Below, piece by piece: positions 41,571 through 49,803 of a stretch of 64,000 nucleotides of DNA. The notes below the pieces were generated by a model, which saw nothing but the letters and a program-made list of their open reading frames with translations, was not told the origin of the DNA and made no database searches. A program made the position numbers and the translations under genes. Every line of letters starts with the position of its first letter. Position 1 is the first letter of the stretch. The stretch is from assembly GCA_016710465.1 (NCBI GenBank), contig JADJVS010000016.1, positions 744,001-808,000 of the forward strand, in the 5' to 3' direction. The DNA is from Sulfuritalea sp. (lineage in GTDB: Bacteria; Pseudomonadota; Gammaproteobacteria; Burkholderiales; Rhodocyclaceae).

Positions 41571-44105
41571 ATGACCCTGCGCGGAAAAATCTGGCTGGCA
41601 CTTGCCCTGCTGGCGGCGACGGTATCCCTTCTCGACCTCGGCTTCGAATACCGCCGGACCGCGGGCGAGCAACGTGCCGAACAGTTGCGCGACGCGCGCG
41701 GCATTGGCCAGTTGCTGCTGGCGACGCGCAAGGTCTATCACGGCCAACTCGTCGACGGCCGGGCCGGCGATGCCTTCGTCGCCGAGCTGGCGCTGGCGCG
41801 CATTTCGCGCGAGTACTCACGCGAGCACGCCAGTGGCGTCGGATTCCGCAACGTCACGGACAAGCCGGGGAATCCCGAAAACCAGGCCGACCGCCTCGAA
41901 CTCGACGCCATCAAGTGGTTCCGCGAGCATCCCGAAGCCCGCGAGCGATCGCAGCCCATCGTGGACATGAGCGACACCGCGATGTTGCACTACAGCCTGC
42001 CCTTGCGCGTCGAGGCATCCTGCCTGCATTGTCACGGGGCCAAGGCGCACCGCGCCGCAAGGGCGCGCGGCGACGAATTCGCTGTCGGCGAGGTGCGCGG
42101 CCTGATCAGCATCAAGCTGCCGGCCACGCGGTACGAGGCGGCGGCGCTCGACAACTGGATCGGCCGCCTCGGCTGGAGCCTGCCGGCCTATGGCCTGATC
42201 TTCCTCGCGCTTGGCTTGCTCACGGACCGCCTGATCCTGCGCCGGCTGGAGCGCATCCGCGCCGGCATGCGCCTGTTCGCCGCCGGTGATGGCGTGGTCC
42301 GGCTGGAGGACCAGGACAACGACGAACTTGGCGAACTCGCGCGCGACCTGAACCGCATGGCCGACCAGGTGGCGGAGCGCACCGAGGCGCTTGCCGCCAG
42401 CCGCGAAGAGCTCAGCCGGCATCGCGACCAGTTGGAGGAGCAAGTGGTCGCGCGCACCATCGAGCTGGCCTCGGCCAAGGAGACGGCGGAAAAGGCCAAT
42501 CTGGCCAAGTCCCGCTTCCTTGCCAACATCAGCCACGAGATCCGCACGCCGATGAACGCCATCATCGGCCTCACGCACCTGCTGCGGCGTGGCAAGCCGA
42601 CGCCGGAGCAGGCGGAGCGGCTGGGCAAGGTCGATACCGCGGCAAACCACCTGCTGGCGGTGATCAACGACATCCTCGACATCTCCCGGATCGAGGCCGA
42701 CACGATCAAGCTGGACCAGCACGACTTCGCCCTGGACGCGGTATTCGACCACGTGCGCTCGCAGACCTTCGACGAAGCCCGGACGCGCGGGCTGGTGCTC
42801 GACATCGACGCCGGCAAGGTGCCGACATGGTTGCGCGGCGACTCGCTGCGTCTGCGCCAGGCCTTGTACAACTACGTCAGCAACGCAATCAAGTTTTCCG
42901 AACAGGGGCGCATCCGGCTAGGCGCCGAATTGCTCGGGGAACGCGACGGCGAACTGCTGCTGCGCTTCCTGGTCGAGGACAACGGCATCGGCGTCGAGGA
43001 AGGGCAACTGGAAAACCTGTTCCGCGCCTTCGAGCAGGTCGACACCTCGGACACCCGCGGCTATGGGGGCACCGGCCTGGGCCTGGCCATCACGCGTCGC
43101 CTGGCCGAGCTCATGGGCGGCGAGGTCGGTGTCGAAAGCCAGCCCGGGAAAGGCAGCCGATTCTGGTTTACCGCCCGCCTGCAGCGCGGCCACGGCGTCA
43201 TGCCGGAGACATCGGAGATCAGCACCGAGACCGCGGAAAGCGAGTTGCGACGGCGACACGGCGGGGCCACGGTGCTGCTGGTGGAAGACAACGCGATCAA
43301 CCGCGAAGTGGCGCTGGAGCTGCTCTACGGCGCCGGCATGGACGCCCACATCGCGGTCGACGGCCGCGATGCCCTGGACAAGGCCGCCGCCTGGCGCTAC
43401 CAGTTGATCCTGATGGACATCCAGATGCCACGCATGGACGGACTCGAAGCGACCCGCGCCATCCGCGCCCTGCCCGGCTACCGCGAGGTTCCCATCCTGG
43501 CGCTGACCGCCAATGTGTTCGAGGAAAACCGGCGCGCCTGCATTGACGCCGGGATGGACGACTTCGTCGCCAAACCCGTCAACCCGGAGGACTTGTACGC
43601 CGCCCTGCTGACCTGGCTGGAGCGCGGCCCACCGCCGCAGCCGGCGCAGCCGCCGCAGGCCGAGCCACCGCAAACCGAGCCGCCCCGGGCCAAGGCCAGC
43701 TACGGCGGCGTGCCCGCGCTCCCGACACGCGACGCCGAGGAATGGCGCCGTCGCCTGCAGGCCGTGCCCGGCCTCGACTTCGAGCGCGGGCTGGACGTGG
43801 TGCGCGGCGACGTCCGCACCTATTCGCGCATCCTTGCCCTGTTCGCCGAAACCCATGTCAAGGATATCGCCCGCCTCGAGGACTGCCGCAAGGAAGGAAA
43901 GATCGCCGCGCTCAAGGAAATATCGCACACCATGAAGGGCTCCGCGGGCAGCGTCGGCGCGCTGAAGCTCGCCGACGCCGCCAAGCACCTGCATGCCCTG
44001 ATACTCAAGGAAGGCACGGCCGACGAAATCGACGCCGCTTGCCGGGTCCTGGTCGCCAAACTGGAAAAGATGGTCGCGGACCTGCGTCAGGCGCTGGGCG
44101 AGTAG
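41571..44105 (+). CDS. Hybrid sensor histidine kinase with heme-c-type sensor, REC and Hpt
   Basis: An 844-aa protein. Helix (about 5-25), periplasmic DUF3365/Tll0287-like sensor with CLHCH (about residue 150), second helix, HAMP, coiled coil, HisKA (SHEIRTPMNAIIG), HATPase (NAIKF, DNGIG, GTGLGLAI), REC (VLLVEDNAINREV; LILMDIQMPRMDG), a Pro-rich linker (PPPQPAQPPQAEPPQTEPP), and Hpt with intact His (ISHTMKGSAGSVGA). A complete phosphorelay in one protein. No output regulator is adjacent. Confidence 0.88.
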   Translation: MTLRGKIWLALALLAATVSLLDLGFEYRRTAGEQRAEQLRDARGIGQLLLATRKVYHGQLVDGRAGDAFVAELALARISREYSREHASGVGFRNVTDKPGNPENQADRLELDAIKWFREHPEARERSQPIVDMSDTAMLHYSLPLRVEASCLHCHGAKAHRAARARGDEFAVGEVRGLISIKLPATRYEAAALDNWIGRLGWSLPAYGLIFLALGLLTDRLILRRLERIRAGMRLFAAGDGVVRLEDQDNDELGELARDLNRMADQVAERTEALAASREELSRHRDQLEEQVVARTIELASAKETAEKANLAKSRFLANISHEIRTPMNAIIGLTHLLRRGKPTPEQAERLGKVDTAANHLLAVINDILDISRIEADTIKLDQHDFALDAVFDHVRSQTFDEARTRGLVLDIDAGKVPTWLRGDSLRLRQALYNYVSNAIKFSEQGRIRLGAELLGERDGELLLRFLVEDNGIGVEEGQLENLFRAFEQVDTSDTRGYGGTGLGLAITRRLAELMGGEVGVESQPGKGSRFWFTARLQRGHGVMPETSEISTETAESELRRRHGGATVLLVEDNAINREVALELLYGAGMDAHIAVDGRDALDKAAAWRYQLILMDIQMPRMDGLEATRAIRALPGYREVPILALTANVFEENRRACIDAGMDDFVAKPVNPEDLYAALLTWLERGPPPQPAQPPQAEPPQTEPPRAKASYGGVPALPTRDAEEWRRRLQAVPGLDFERGLDVVRGDVRTYSRILALFAETHVKDIARLEDCRKEGKIAALKEISHTMKGSAGSVGALKLADAAKHLHALILKEGTADEIDAACRVLVAKLEKMVADLRQALGE

Positions 44106-44118
44106 CCTCCGCCCCTAC

Positions 44119-44144
44119 ATCGCCGTGGCGCGGGCGCCGACTTT
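44119..44144 (-). repeat. Short dispersed repeat, inverted, between convergent genes
   Basis: On the minus strand it reads AAAGTCGGCGCCCGC then GCCACGGCGATG. It sits between the stops of the hybrid kinase and the hydrolase, the same setting as the copies at 7383 and 12286. Confidence 0.55.
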
Positions 44145-45016
44145 CAGCCCGTGTCGCCGCGCCGCGCCGCCGCCGCGCGGTCCAGCCATTCGGCGACCAG
44201 CGGCCAGAGATTCATCTCGCATTGCGGCTTGAAGAAGCCGAAATGACCGATGCGCTTGAGCCCGTGCCGCGCGGGCTCGACCAGGCGATAGTCGACCGCG
44301 CGCCGACGGTAGGCCTCGTGCAGCATGCGCGAGCCGGCCTCGGCCAGCAGTTCGTCATCGGCAAAGGTCAGCGCCAGCACCGGGAAATCGGCCGTGGCAT
44401 AGGCCTCGCGCGCGCCAGGCTCGCCGGAGAGCAGGTAGTCCGGGGTCAGGCACCAGCGCCGCCACTGCATCAACGCGCCGGTCGGCAGATCACCGACGAC
44501 GCCGATGCGCGCGCCGGGGAAATAGCCGAACAGCGGCGACAGGGTCGGTGCCAACACATGCCACAACAACGGCGCCGAACGTTTCGTGCGCGGCGTCAGG
44601 TGGCGTGTCGAACCGCTGCCGACGGCGATGTTCACCAGGCCGGCGAGGCGCTCGCGCGAGGGCAGCAGCGGCGCCACCTGGCCGCCGAAGCTGTGGCCGA
44701 CGACGAACAGCGGCAACTCGGGCGCGCCCTCGACAAGCTTGCGCAGCAGGGCGTCGTAATCCTTGTGCAGCCAGTCGCCGAGATCGGCCTTGACGCGGCG
44801 GCGCGGCCCCTTGAACGAAGCGCCGATACCACGGTAGTCGAAGGTCCAGGCAACATAGCCGCGCTTGGCCAGGTAGTGTGCGAACGGCGCGTAGAACGAC
44901 TGCGCCACGGCCATCGCCGCGGCGATGACCACCTGGCCACGCGCCGGGCCATGCGGGTCGAAGCGATGGACGGCGAGTTCGTGTCCGTCGGCGGCGGTGA
45001 AGGGAATGGCTTGCAT
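44144..45016 (-). CDS. Alpha/beta hydrolase
   Basis: A 290-aa protein. VVGHSFGGQVAPLL carries the nucleophile Ser; FDYRGIGASF is the oxyanion region, TFADDELL gives the Asp, and HFGFFKPQ the late His. It belongs to the serine hydrolase group annotated as YheT-like or PIRSF037442-type. Substrate unknown; soluble. Lies 57 bp downstream of dnaE2 on the same strand, possibly cotranscribed. Confidence 0.75.
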   Translation of the reverse strand: MQAIPFTAADGHELAVHRFDPHGPARGQVVIAAAMAVAQSFYAPFAHYLAKRGYVAWTFDYRGIGASFKGPRRRVKADLGDWLHKDYDALLRKLVEGAPELPLFVVGHSFGGQVAPLLPSRERLAGLVNIAVGSGSTRHLTPRTKRSAPLLWHVLAPTLSPLFGYFPGARIGVVGDLPTGALMQWRRWCLTPDYLLSGEPGAREAYATADFPVLALTFADDELLAEAGSRMLHEAYRRRAVDYRLVEPARHGLKRIGHFGFFKPQCEMNLWPLVAEWLDRAAAARRGDTG

Positions 45017-45073
45017 CGGCGTCCCGAAGACATTGCAAGCCGCTCTTTTACCATGCGCCGGGCGTTTCGCGCC

Positions 45074-48000
45074 TCAATGAAAATCCCGGCTTGCGGTCAG
45101 CAGCGTGCCGAGCAGTTCGCTGTGATCGAACAGGCGCTTGGCGACAAGATGCACCACGGCGTGCTCGCCTTCGCCTTCCACCTGCAGTTGGCCGGCGACG
45201 CCCAATAGCCGGCTGCCGAGCAGGAGTCGGCGCTGGCGGGACGCCAGATCGTTGAAGACCACGACGTTGGCGCTGCCGGTTTCGTCCTCCAGGGTGACGA
45301 AGATCACGCCGCTGGCGGTGCCCGGGCGCTGGCGGCAGGTGACCAGCCCGGCGCAGCGCACCACGGCGCGATCGCCGCACTCGCGCAATTCCATCGCCGA
45401 GAGATAGCGCTTCATCGCCAGCCACCCACGCAGCAGGGCCAGCGGATGACGCCCGAGCGTGAGGCCGAAGCTGCCATGGTCGGCGACGATCTCTTCGCCT
45501 TCGCGCGGCGCGGCGAGAACCACGCCGGCTTCGTCCAGCGCGATGCCGGCGAAGAGGTCGCGCTGCAAGGGCACCGCGGCGGCGGCCCAGGCGGCCTGAC
45601 GGCGATGGCCGGCCAGTTGCCGCAGTGCCCCGCCCGCCGCCAGCAAATCGAGGTCGCCCTGGCCAAGTTCGGCGCGTCGGGCCAGGTCGGCAAGATCGGC
45701 GAAGGGAGCCGCCGCGCGCGCGGCGGCGATGCGCCCGGCAGCGGCGGCGGGAAAGCCTTTCATCTGCCGCAGGCCGAGGCGCACGGCGGACAGATCATCG
45801 CCTTCCAGCGCGCACTCCCAATTGCTGGCCATGACGTCGACCGGCCTGACCTCGACGCCGTGGCGGCGCGCATCCTGCACCAGTTGCGAAGCTGAATAAA
45901 AGCCCATCGGCTGCGAGTTGAGCAGGCCGAGCAGGAAGGCCGCCGGCTCGTGGCGCTTCAACCAGGCCGAGACATATACCAGCAGCGCGAAGCTCGCCGC
46001 GTGCGACTCGGGAAAGCCATATTCGCCGAAGCCCTGGATCTGGCGATAGAGCGCCTCGGCAAACTCCTCGGCATAACCGCGCGCCTGCATGCCGCCCAGC
46101 AGCCTGTCGCGGAAAGGTTCGAGGCCGCCCTTGCGCTTCCACGCCGCCATGGCGCGGCGCAACTGGTCGGCCTCGCCGGCGGTGAAGCCGGCGGCGACGA
46201 TGGCCAGTTGCATTGCCTGCTCCTGGAAGATGGGCACGCCCAGCGTGCGCGACAGCACTTCGCGCACCGCCACGCTCGGATACGCCACAGGCTCCAGGCC
46301 CTGGCGGCGCCGGAGATAGGGATGGACCATGTTGCCCTGGATAGGCCCGGGGCGTACCAGCGCCACCTCGATCACCAGGTCGTAGAAGCAGGCCGGCTTC
46401 AAGCGCGGCAACATGGCCATCTGCGCCCGCGACTCGATCTGGAACACGCCGACGGTGTCGGCGCGCGAGACCATCGCGTAGGTCGCGGCATCCTCGGCCG
46501 GTATGTCGAAGAGCGTGAAGGGCCGGCCACGACGCAGGGCGATGGCATCGAGCATGCGGCGGATCGCCGAGAGCATGCCCAGGGCCAGCACGTCCACCTT
46601 CATCAGGCCCAGCGCATCGATATCGTCCTTGTCCCACTGGATCACGGTGCGCTCCGCCATCGCCGCGTTCTCCACCGGCACCAGGCGATCGAGCCGCCCG
46701 CGTGCAATCACGAAGCCGCCGACGTGCTGGGTCAGGTGGCGCGGAAAGCCGATCAGCATCTTCGCCACGCCCAGCCAGCGCCGCACGCCGGGATCGTCCG
46801 GATCGAGCCCGGCTTCGGCGAAGCGTTGCGCCAGTTCCTCGCGCTTGTCCCACCAGGCCAGGTTGCCGGCCAGGGCATCGATCGCCGCCAGCGGAAAGCC
46901 CAGCGCGCGACCGGCGTCGCGCAGCGCACCGCGCGTGCGATACGTGATCACGGCGGCGGCCAGCGCGGCGCGCTCGCGTCCATATTTGGCGTAGATGTAC
47001 TGGATCACCTCCTCGCGCCGCTGGTGTTCGAAATCGACGTCGATGTCCGGCGGCTCGTTGCGCTCCTTCGAGACGAAGCGCTCGAACAGCATGCTGGCGC
47101 GCGCCGGGTCGACCTCGGTGATGAAGAGCGCGTAACACACCGCCGAATTCGCCGCCGAGCCGCGCCCCTGGCACAGGATGCCCCGGCCGCGCGCCCAGGC
47201 CACGATGTCGTGCACGGTAAGGAAATACGGCGCGTAGCGCATGTCCGCGATCAGCGCCAGCTCGTGCCCGATCTGGGCTTGCACCTTGTCCGGCACGCCG
47301 GCCGGAAAGCGCTGCCGCAAGCCGCGTTCGGTCAGGCTCCGCAGCCAGGAATCCGGCGTCTCGCCCGCGGGCACGACTTCCTCCGGATATTCGTAGCGCA
47401 GCTCGTCGAGCGAGAAATCGCAGCGCGCGGCGACCTTCAGGGTCTCGGCCAGCAATTCCGGCGGATACAGTCGCGCCAGCGCCAAACGCTGCCGCAGGTG
47501 GCGCTCGCCATTGGCAAACAGCGCGTCGCCGGCCAGCGCCACCGTGGTATCGAGGCGCAGCGCGGTCAGCGCGTCCTGCAAGGGCCGGCGCGAACGCAGA
47601 TGCATATGTACGTCGCCCGCCGCGACCAACGGCAGCGATACGGCCGCCGCCAGTTCGCGCAAGGCGGCCAGCCGCTCGCCGTCATCGGGGCGGAGGTGGC
47701 GCTCAAAGGCGATCCAGGCGCGACCGGCGAAGTGTTCGGCCAGCCAGCGCGCATCACCTTCCCAATTCGCCGTCGGCTGCCCGCGCAGCGGAGTTCCAGG
47801 CGCGCAAAGCGAGCCGGCGCCGTCCGCAAGGGATACCGCCCCCGGCTCGGCCGGGGGCATAACTATTGAAGGAATCCACAGCGCCAGGCAATCCGGCACA
47901 CCACCGCCGTCCCAGCCGGCAAGGTCGGCGCGCGACAGGTGGTAACTGCCCTTGTCCGCGCGACGGCGGCCCAGCGTGACCAGCGCCGCGAGATTGCCGT

Positions 48001-48265
48001 AACCGGCGCGATTTTGCGCCAGCAGCACCAGCTTCATGCCGCAGGCGAGTTGCAGTTCAATGCCGTGGATCAGCTTCAGCCCGGCCTCGCGTGCCGCGAG
48101 ATGGGCGCGCACACTGCCGGCAAAGCTGCATTCGTCGGTGATCGCCAGCGCCGCATAGCCCAGTTTCAGGGCGCGATCCACCAGCTCCCCGGCGTGCGAT
48201 GCGCCGCGCAGGAAGCTGAAATTCGACAGACAATGGAGTTCGGCGTAGGCCGGCAGGGCAGGCAT
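45074..48265 (-). CDS. dnaE2: Error-prone DNA polymerase DnaE2 (ImuC)
   Basis: A 1063-aa C-family polymerase. The PHP domain starts YAELHCLSNFSFLRGASH; the palm has PPDIDVDFEHQRREEVIQYIY and the GRGSAANSAVCY motif; a helix-hairpin-helix and OB fold follow. It performs SOS translesion synthesis with ImuA and ImuB, encoded here 12 kb away. Residues about 132-167 of the PHP domain (EPGAVSLADGAGSLCAPGTP) come from an in-frame dispersed repeat. Its LexA box, 9 bp upstream of the ATG, is split by an IS element, which probably separates the promoter from the gene. No Shine-Dalgarno is visible. Confidence 0.92.
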   Translation of the reverse strand: MPALPAYAELHCLSNFSFLRGASHAGELVDRALKLGYAALAITDECSFAGSVRAHLAAREAGLKLIHGIELQLACGMKLVLLAQNRAGYGNLAALVTLGRRRADKGSYHLSRADLAGWDGGGVPDCLALWIPSIVMPPAEPGAVSLADGAGSLCAPGTPLRGQPTANWEGDARWLAEHFAGRAWIAFERHLRPDDGERLAALRELAAAVSLPLVAAGDVHMHLRSRRPLQDALTALRLDTTVALAGDALFANGERHLRQRLALARLYPPELLAETLKVAARCDFSLDELRYEYPEEVVPAGETPDSWLRSLTERGLRQRFPAGVPDKVQAQIGHELALIADMRYAPYFLTVHDIVAWARGRGILCQGRGSAANSAVCYALFITEVDPARASMLFERFVSKERNEPPDIDVDFEHQRREEVIQYIYAKYGRERAALAAAVITYRTRGALRDAGRALGFPLAAIDALAGNLAWWDKREELAQRFAEAGLDPDDPGVRRWLGVAKMLIGFPRHLTQHVGGFVIARGRLDRLVPVENAAMAERTVIQWDKDDIDALGLMKVDVLALGMLSAIRRMLDAIALRRGRPFTLFDIPAEDAATYAMVSRADTVGVFQIESRAQMAMLPRLKPACFYDLVIEVALVRPGPIQGNMVHPYLRRRQGLEPVAYPSVAVREVLSRTLGVPIFQEQAMQLAIVAAGFTAGEADQLRRAMAAWKRKGGLEPFRDRLLGGMQARGYAEEFAEALYRQIQGFGEYGFPESHAASFALLVYVSAWLKRHEPAAFLLGLLNSQPMGFYSASQLVQDARRHGVEVRPVDVMASNWECALEGDDLSAVRLGLRQMKGFPAAAAGRIAAARAAAPFADLADLARRAELGQGDLDLLAAGGALRQLAGHRRQAAWAAAAVPLQRDLFAGIALDEAGVVLAAPREGEEIVADHGSFGLTLGRHPLALLRGWLAMKRYLSAMELRECGDRAVVRCAGLVTCRQRPGTASGVIFVTLEDETGSANVVVFNDLASRQRRLLLGSRLLGVAGQLQVEGEGEHAVVHLVAKRLFDHSELLGTLLTASRDFH
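47766..47858 (-). repeat. In-frame dispersed repeat inside dnaE2, with hairpin
   Basis: Minus-strand copy. Bases 47767-47820 match the GltD-like copy at 46/54; 47817-47838 are identical to 29295-29316 (22 bp). Next to it GCCCCCGGC-TCG-GCCGGGGGC (47838-47858) forms a perfect 9-bp stem. It is translated in frame in the PHP domain as GAGSLCAPGTPLRGQ. Confidence 0.7.
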
Positions 48266-48274
48266 GGCGAATAA

Positions 48275-48290
48275 CTGTATTTTTGTACGG
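48275..48290. promoter_or_regulatory. dnaE2-side remnant of a split LexA box
   Basis: CTGTATTTTTGTACGG; the last four bases should be ACAG but are ACGG because the IS end (GGGG) begins at 48289. The original box CTGTATTTTTGTACAG is restored by joining 48275-48288 to 49322-49323. Nine bases from the dnaE2 ATG. Confidence 0.8.
48277..48288 (+). repeat. Target-site duplication, left copy (12 bp)
   Basis: GTATTTTTGTAC, repeated exactly at 49310-49321 on the other side of the IS element. It is longer than the 8 bp usual for the IS1595 family, so part of the match may be the palindromic nature of the site. Confidence 0.8.
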
Positions 48291-49309
48291 GGTATCCACT
48301 TAGCTCCACTAAGCGGTTTTCCTTGCTCTTTTGCTCTTGATGTCGCCGTAGGTGATCGTTGAAGTGGCGACGGCTTGTTGCATCAGGCGATAGAAGAGCA
48401 GGCCGCGCGAACGGGAGGTTCGGCGGTTGAATCGGAACACGAATTCGTCGAGATAAACATCCACCTGATGGGGCTGGATGGCGCCGTGGTGAGTCCCCAT
48501 GATCCAGCGCTTGACGAGAGAGGCCACGCGATGGACTCCCGGCAGGAATGGGCAGGCGTCTCGGACCCGAGCATGACGTGGCGGTCGTGCGCGTAACCAG
48601 ACGACGCGACAGAGCGGTAAGCAGCCGAGCCATCGGTGGAAATCGTGCGGCACAGACGACATCCTGAATGAAGGGCAGCACATGGGCCTCGGTATCCTCG
48701 GAGATGCGGCGCAAGCGGATACGGCCAAAGCCTTTGGGATCCAGCAGTTCCAGGCGATCACCACCAGCAGCTTGTTGGTGTTGCTTTTCCTTTTCTTTGA
48801 ATCGGTTGCGGAAGGCTTGTCGGTAATGTCCAGGTAGGTTTCATCGACCTCGACACGCCCCTTGAGCTGATCCCGCGGGCGAACCATGGCATGGCGGAAG
48901 CGAGGCATGGTCCAGGCGGTTTGGTAGCTCCCCAAGCCCAGCACCGCTGTACCCGAGCGCACTGACTCCCTGCTTTTGATTGGTCAGGTACCAGGCCGCA
49001 GCGAACCAGACCCAGGGGGTCCGTGTCTTGTCGAAAATGGTTCCTGCCGTAATCGACGTCTGGTGGCGGCAGTGGCGACACATCAACCGCGTGCGACTGC
49101 CCGATAGGCAGGCGCCATGATCGAACACCGGACAAGCAAATCCTTGCGGCCAGCGCAGTTGCTCCAAATACGCATGGCAAGCCTCTTCCGTTCCGTACCA
49201 GTCCAGGAAATCGTTCCAGGTTCGGGGGTAGTCTTTTCCGGAAATCGGCGGTAGTATCTGGACGTCCATCCAGTACATTCTAGCTCAAGTGGAGCTAACC
49301 GGATAGCCC
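48289..49309 (-). mobile_element. IS1595-family (ISXO2-like) insertion sequence, decayed
   Basis: A 1021-bp element. Its ends are imperfect inverted repeats: GGGGTATCCACTTAGCTC at the left and, inverted, GGGCTATCCGGTTAGCTC at the right, both followed by CACT. Flanked by a 12-bp direct repeat. It holds one broken transposase gene. It sits in the LexA box of dnaE2. Confidence 0.85.
48309..49278 (-). pseudogene. Frameshifted IS1595-family transposase
   Basis: Pieces of one protein occur in different frames. First: MDVQILPPISGKDYPRTWND, a zinc-ribbon (RLMCRHCRHQTSITAGTIFDKTRTP) and WYLTNQKQGVSALG (49278 to about 48960). Then LGLGSYQTAWTM and VEVDETYLDIT with the first catalytic Asp/Glu (about 48925-48770). 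Then HRVASLVKRW and YLDEFVFRFNRRTSRSRGLLFYRL (about 48540-48370). At least two frameshifts, and the zinc ribbon's first pair is degenerate (CPVFDHG). It cannot be active. Confidence 0.85.
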
Positions 49310-49323
49310 GTATTTTTGTACAG
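49310..49323. promoter_or_regulatory. Distal half of the split LexA box (with second TSD copy)
   Basis: GTATTTTTGTACAG, lacking only the CT of CTGT; followed by TTTACCGCAAA. The presumed dnaE2 -35 region (TTGCGG on the minus strand, about 49325-49330) lies on this side, so the IS has moved it 1 kb from the gene. The rest of the spacer to 49434 holds nothing I can call. Confidence 0.75.
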
Positions 49324-49434
49324 TTTACCGCAAACCCGGTCATTCGGTCCCGGATCGACTGCTCCCGATACCGCGCCGCGACCAGCGATGACGGCGACCG
49401 CCGGTCCGGCGCGGCCGACCCAAGGGCGCAGGAC

Positions 49435-49803
49435 TCAGGCCCGGGCTCGCTGCCCCAGATAGCGCAAGTGGCTGCCGCAGGCCTTGCGGCAATCCGATGC
49501 GCCAAAACCGGGAACGATGACGCTGCCACCGGTACCGCGATTCAGTCCGCATTCCGTGCGTGTCGAGCGCCCCACGCAAACCAGCTCCACCCCGTCCTCC
49601 GCCAGCAGGTAGTCGATATGCCAGCGCAGGGTCTTGTCCTTCCGGCAATGCCGCGCGATGCGCGCCTCCAGGTTGCGCTTCGCGCTGCCGGTGTAGACAT
49701 AGACGCCGGCCGGAAAGCGGCACACGCCAAGCCGCCCGACCTCGATGTCGAGAGGGCGCCGCAGCGCGATCCACAACTGGTAGCTGATGGCCCGCGCGGT
49801 CAT
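49435..49803 (-). CDS. GIY-YIG/DUF123 family nuclease-like protein
   Basis: A 122-aa protein. LGVCRFPAGVYVYTGSAKRNLEARIARH has the GxYVYxGSA core related to GIY-YIG; RWHIDYLL and the Cys-rich end (TECGLN, SDCRKACGSHLRYLG) match the DUF123 family (COG1833). Possible endonuclease or RNA/DNA-binding role. Its ATG overlaps the stop of the upstream hybrid kinase (ATGA). Before the IS insertion it lay directly upstream of dnaE2. Confidence 0.8.
   Translation of the reverse strand: MTARAISYQLWIALRRPLDIEVGRLGVCRFPAGVYVYTGSAKRNLEARIARHCRKDKTLRWHIDYLLAEDGVELVCVGRSTRTECGLNRGTGGSVIVPGFGASDCRKACGSHLRYLGQRARA

Noticed and set aside
41611..41635. GGTATCCCTT in the kinase gene as a copy of the repeat at 29295
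   Set aside because: The match stops after about ten bases and lies in a normal signal-anchor region.
45223..45247. GGAGTCGGCGCTGGCG within dnaE2 as another dispersed repeat
   Set aside because: Only the first half matches and the encoded residues (RQRRLLLGSRLLG) fit the normal DnaE2 sequence, so it is probably chance.
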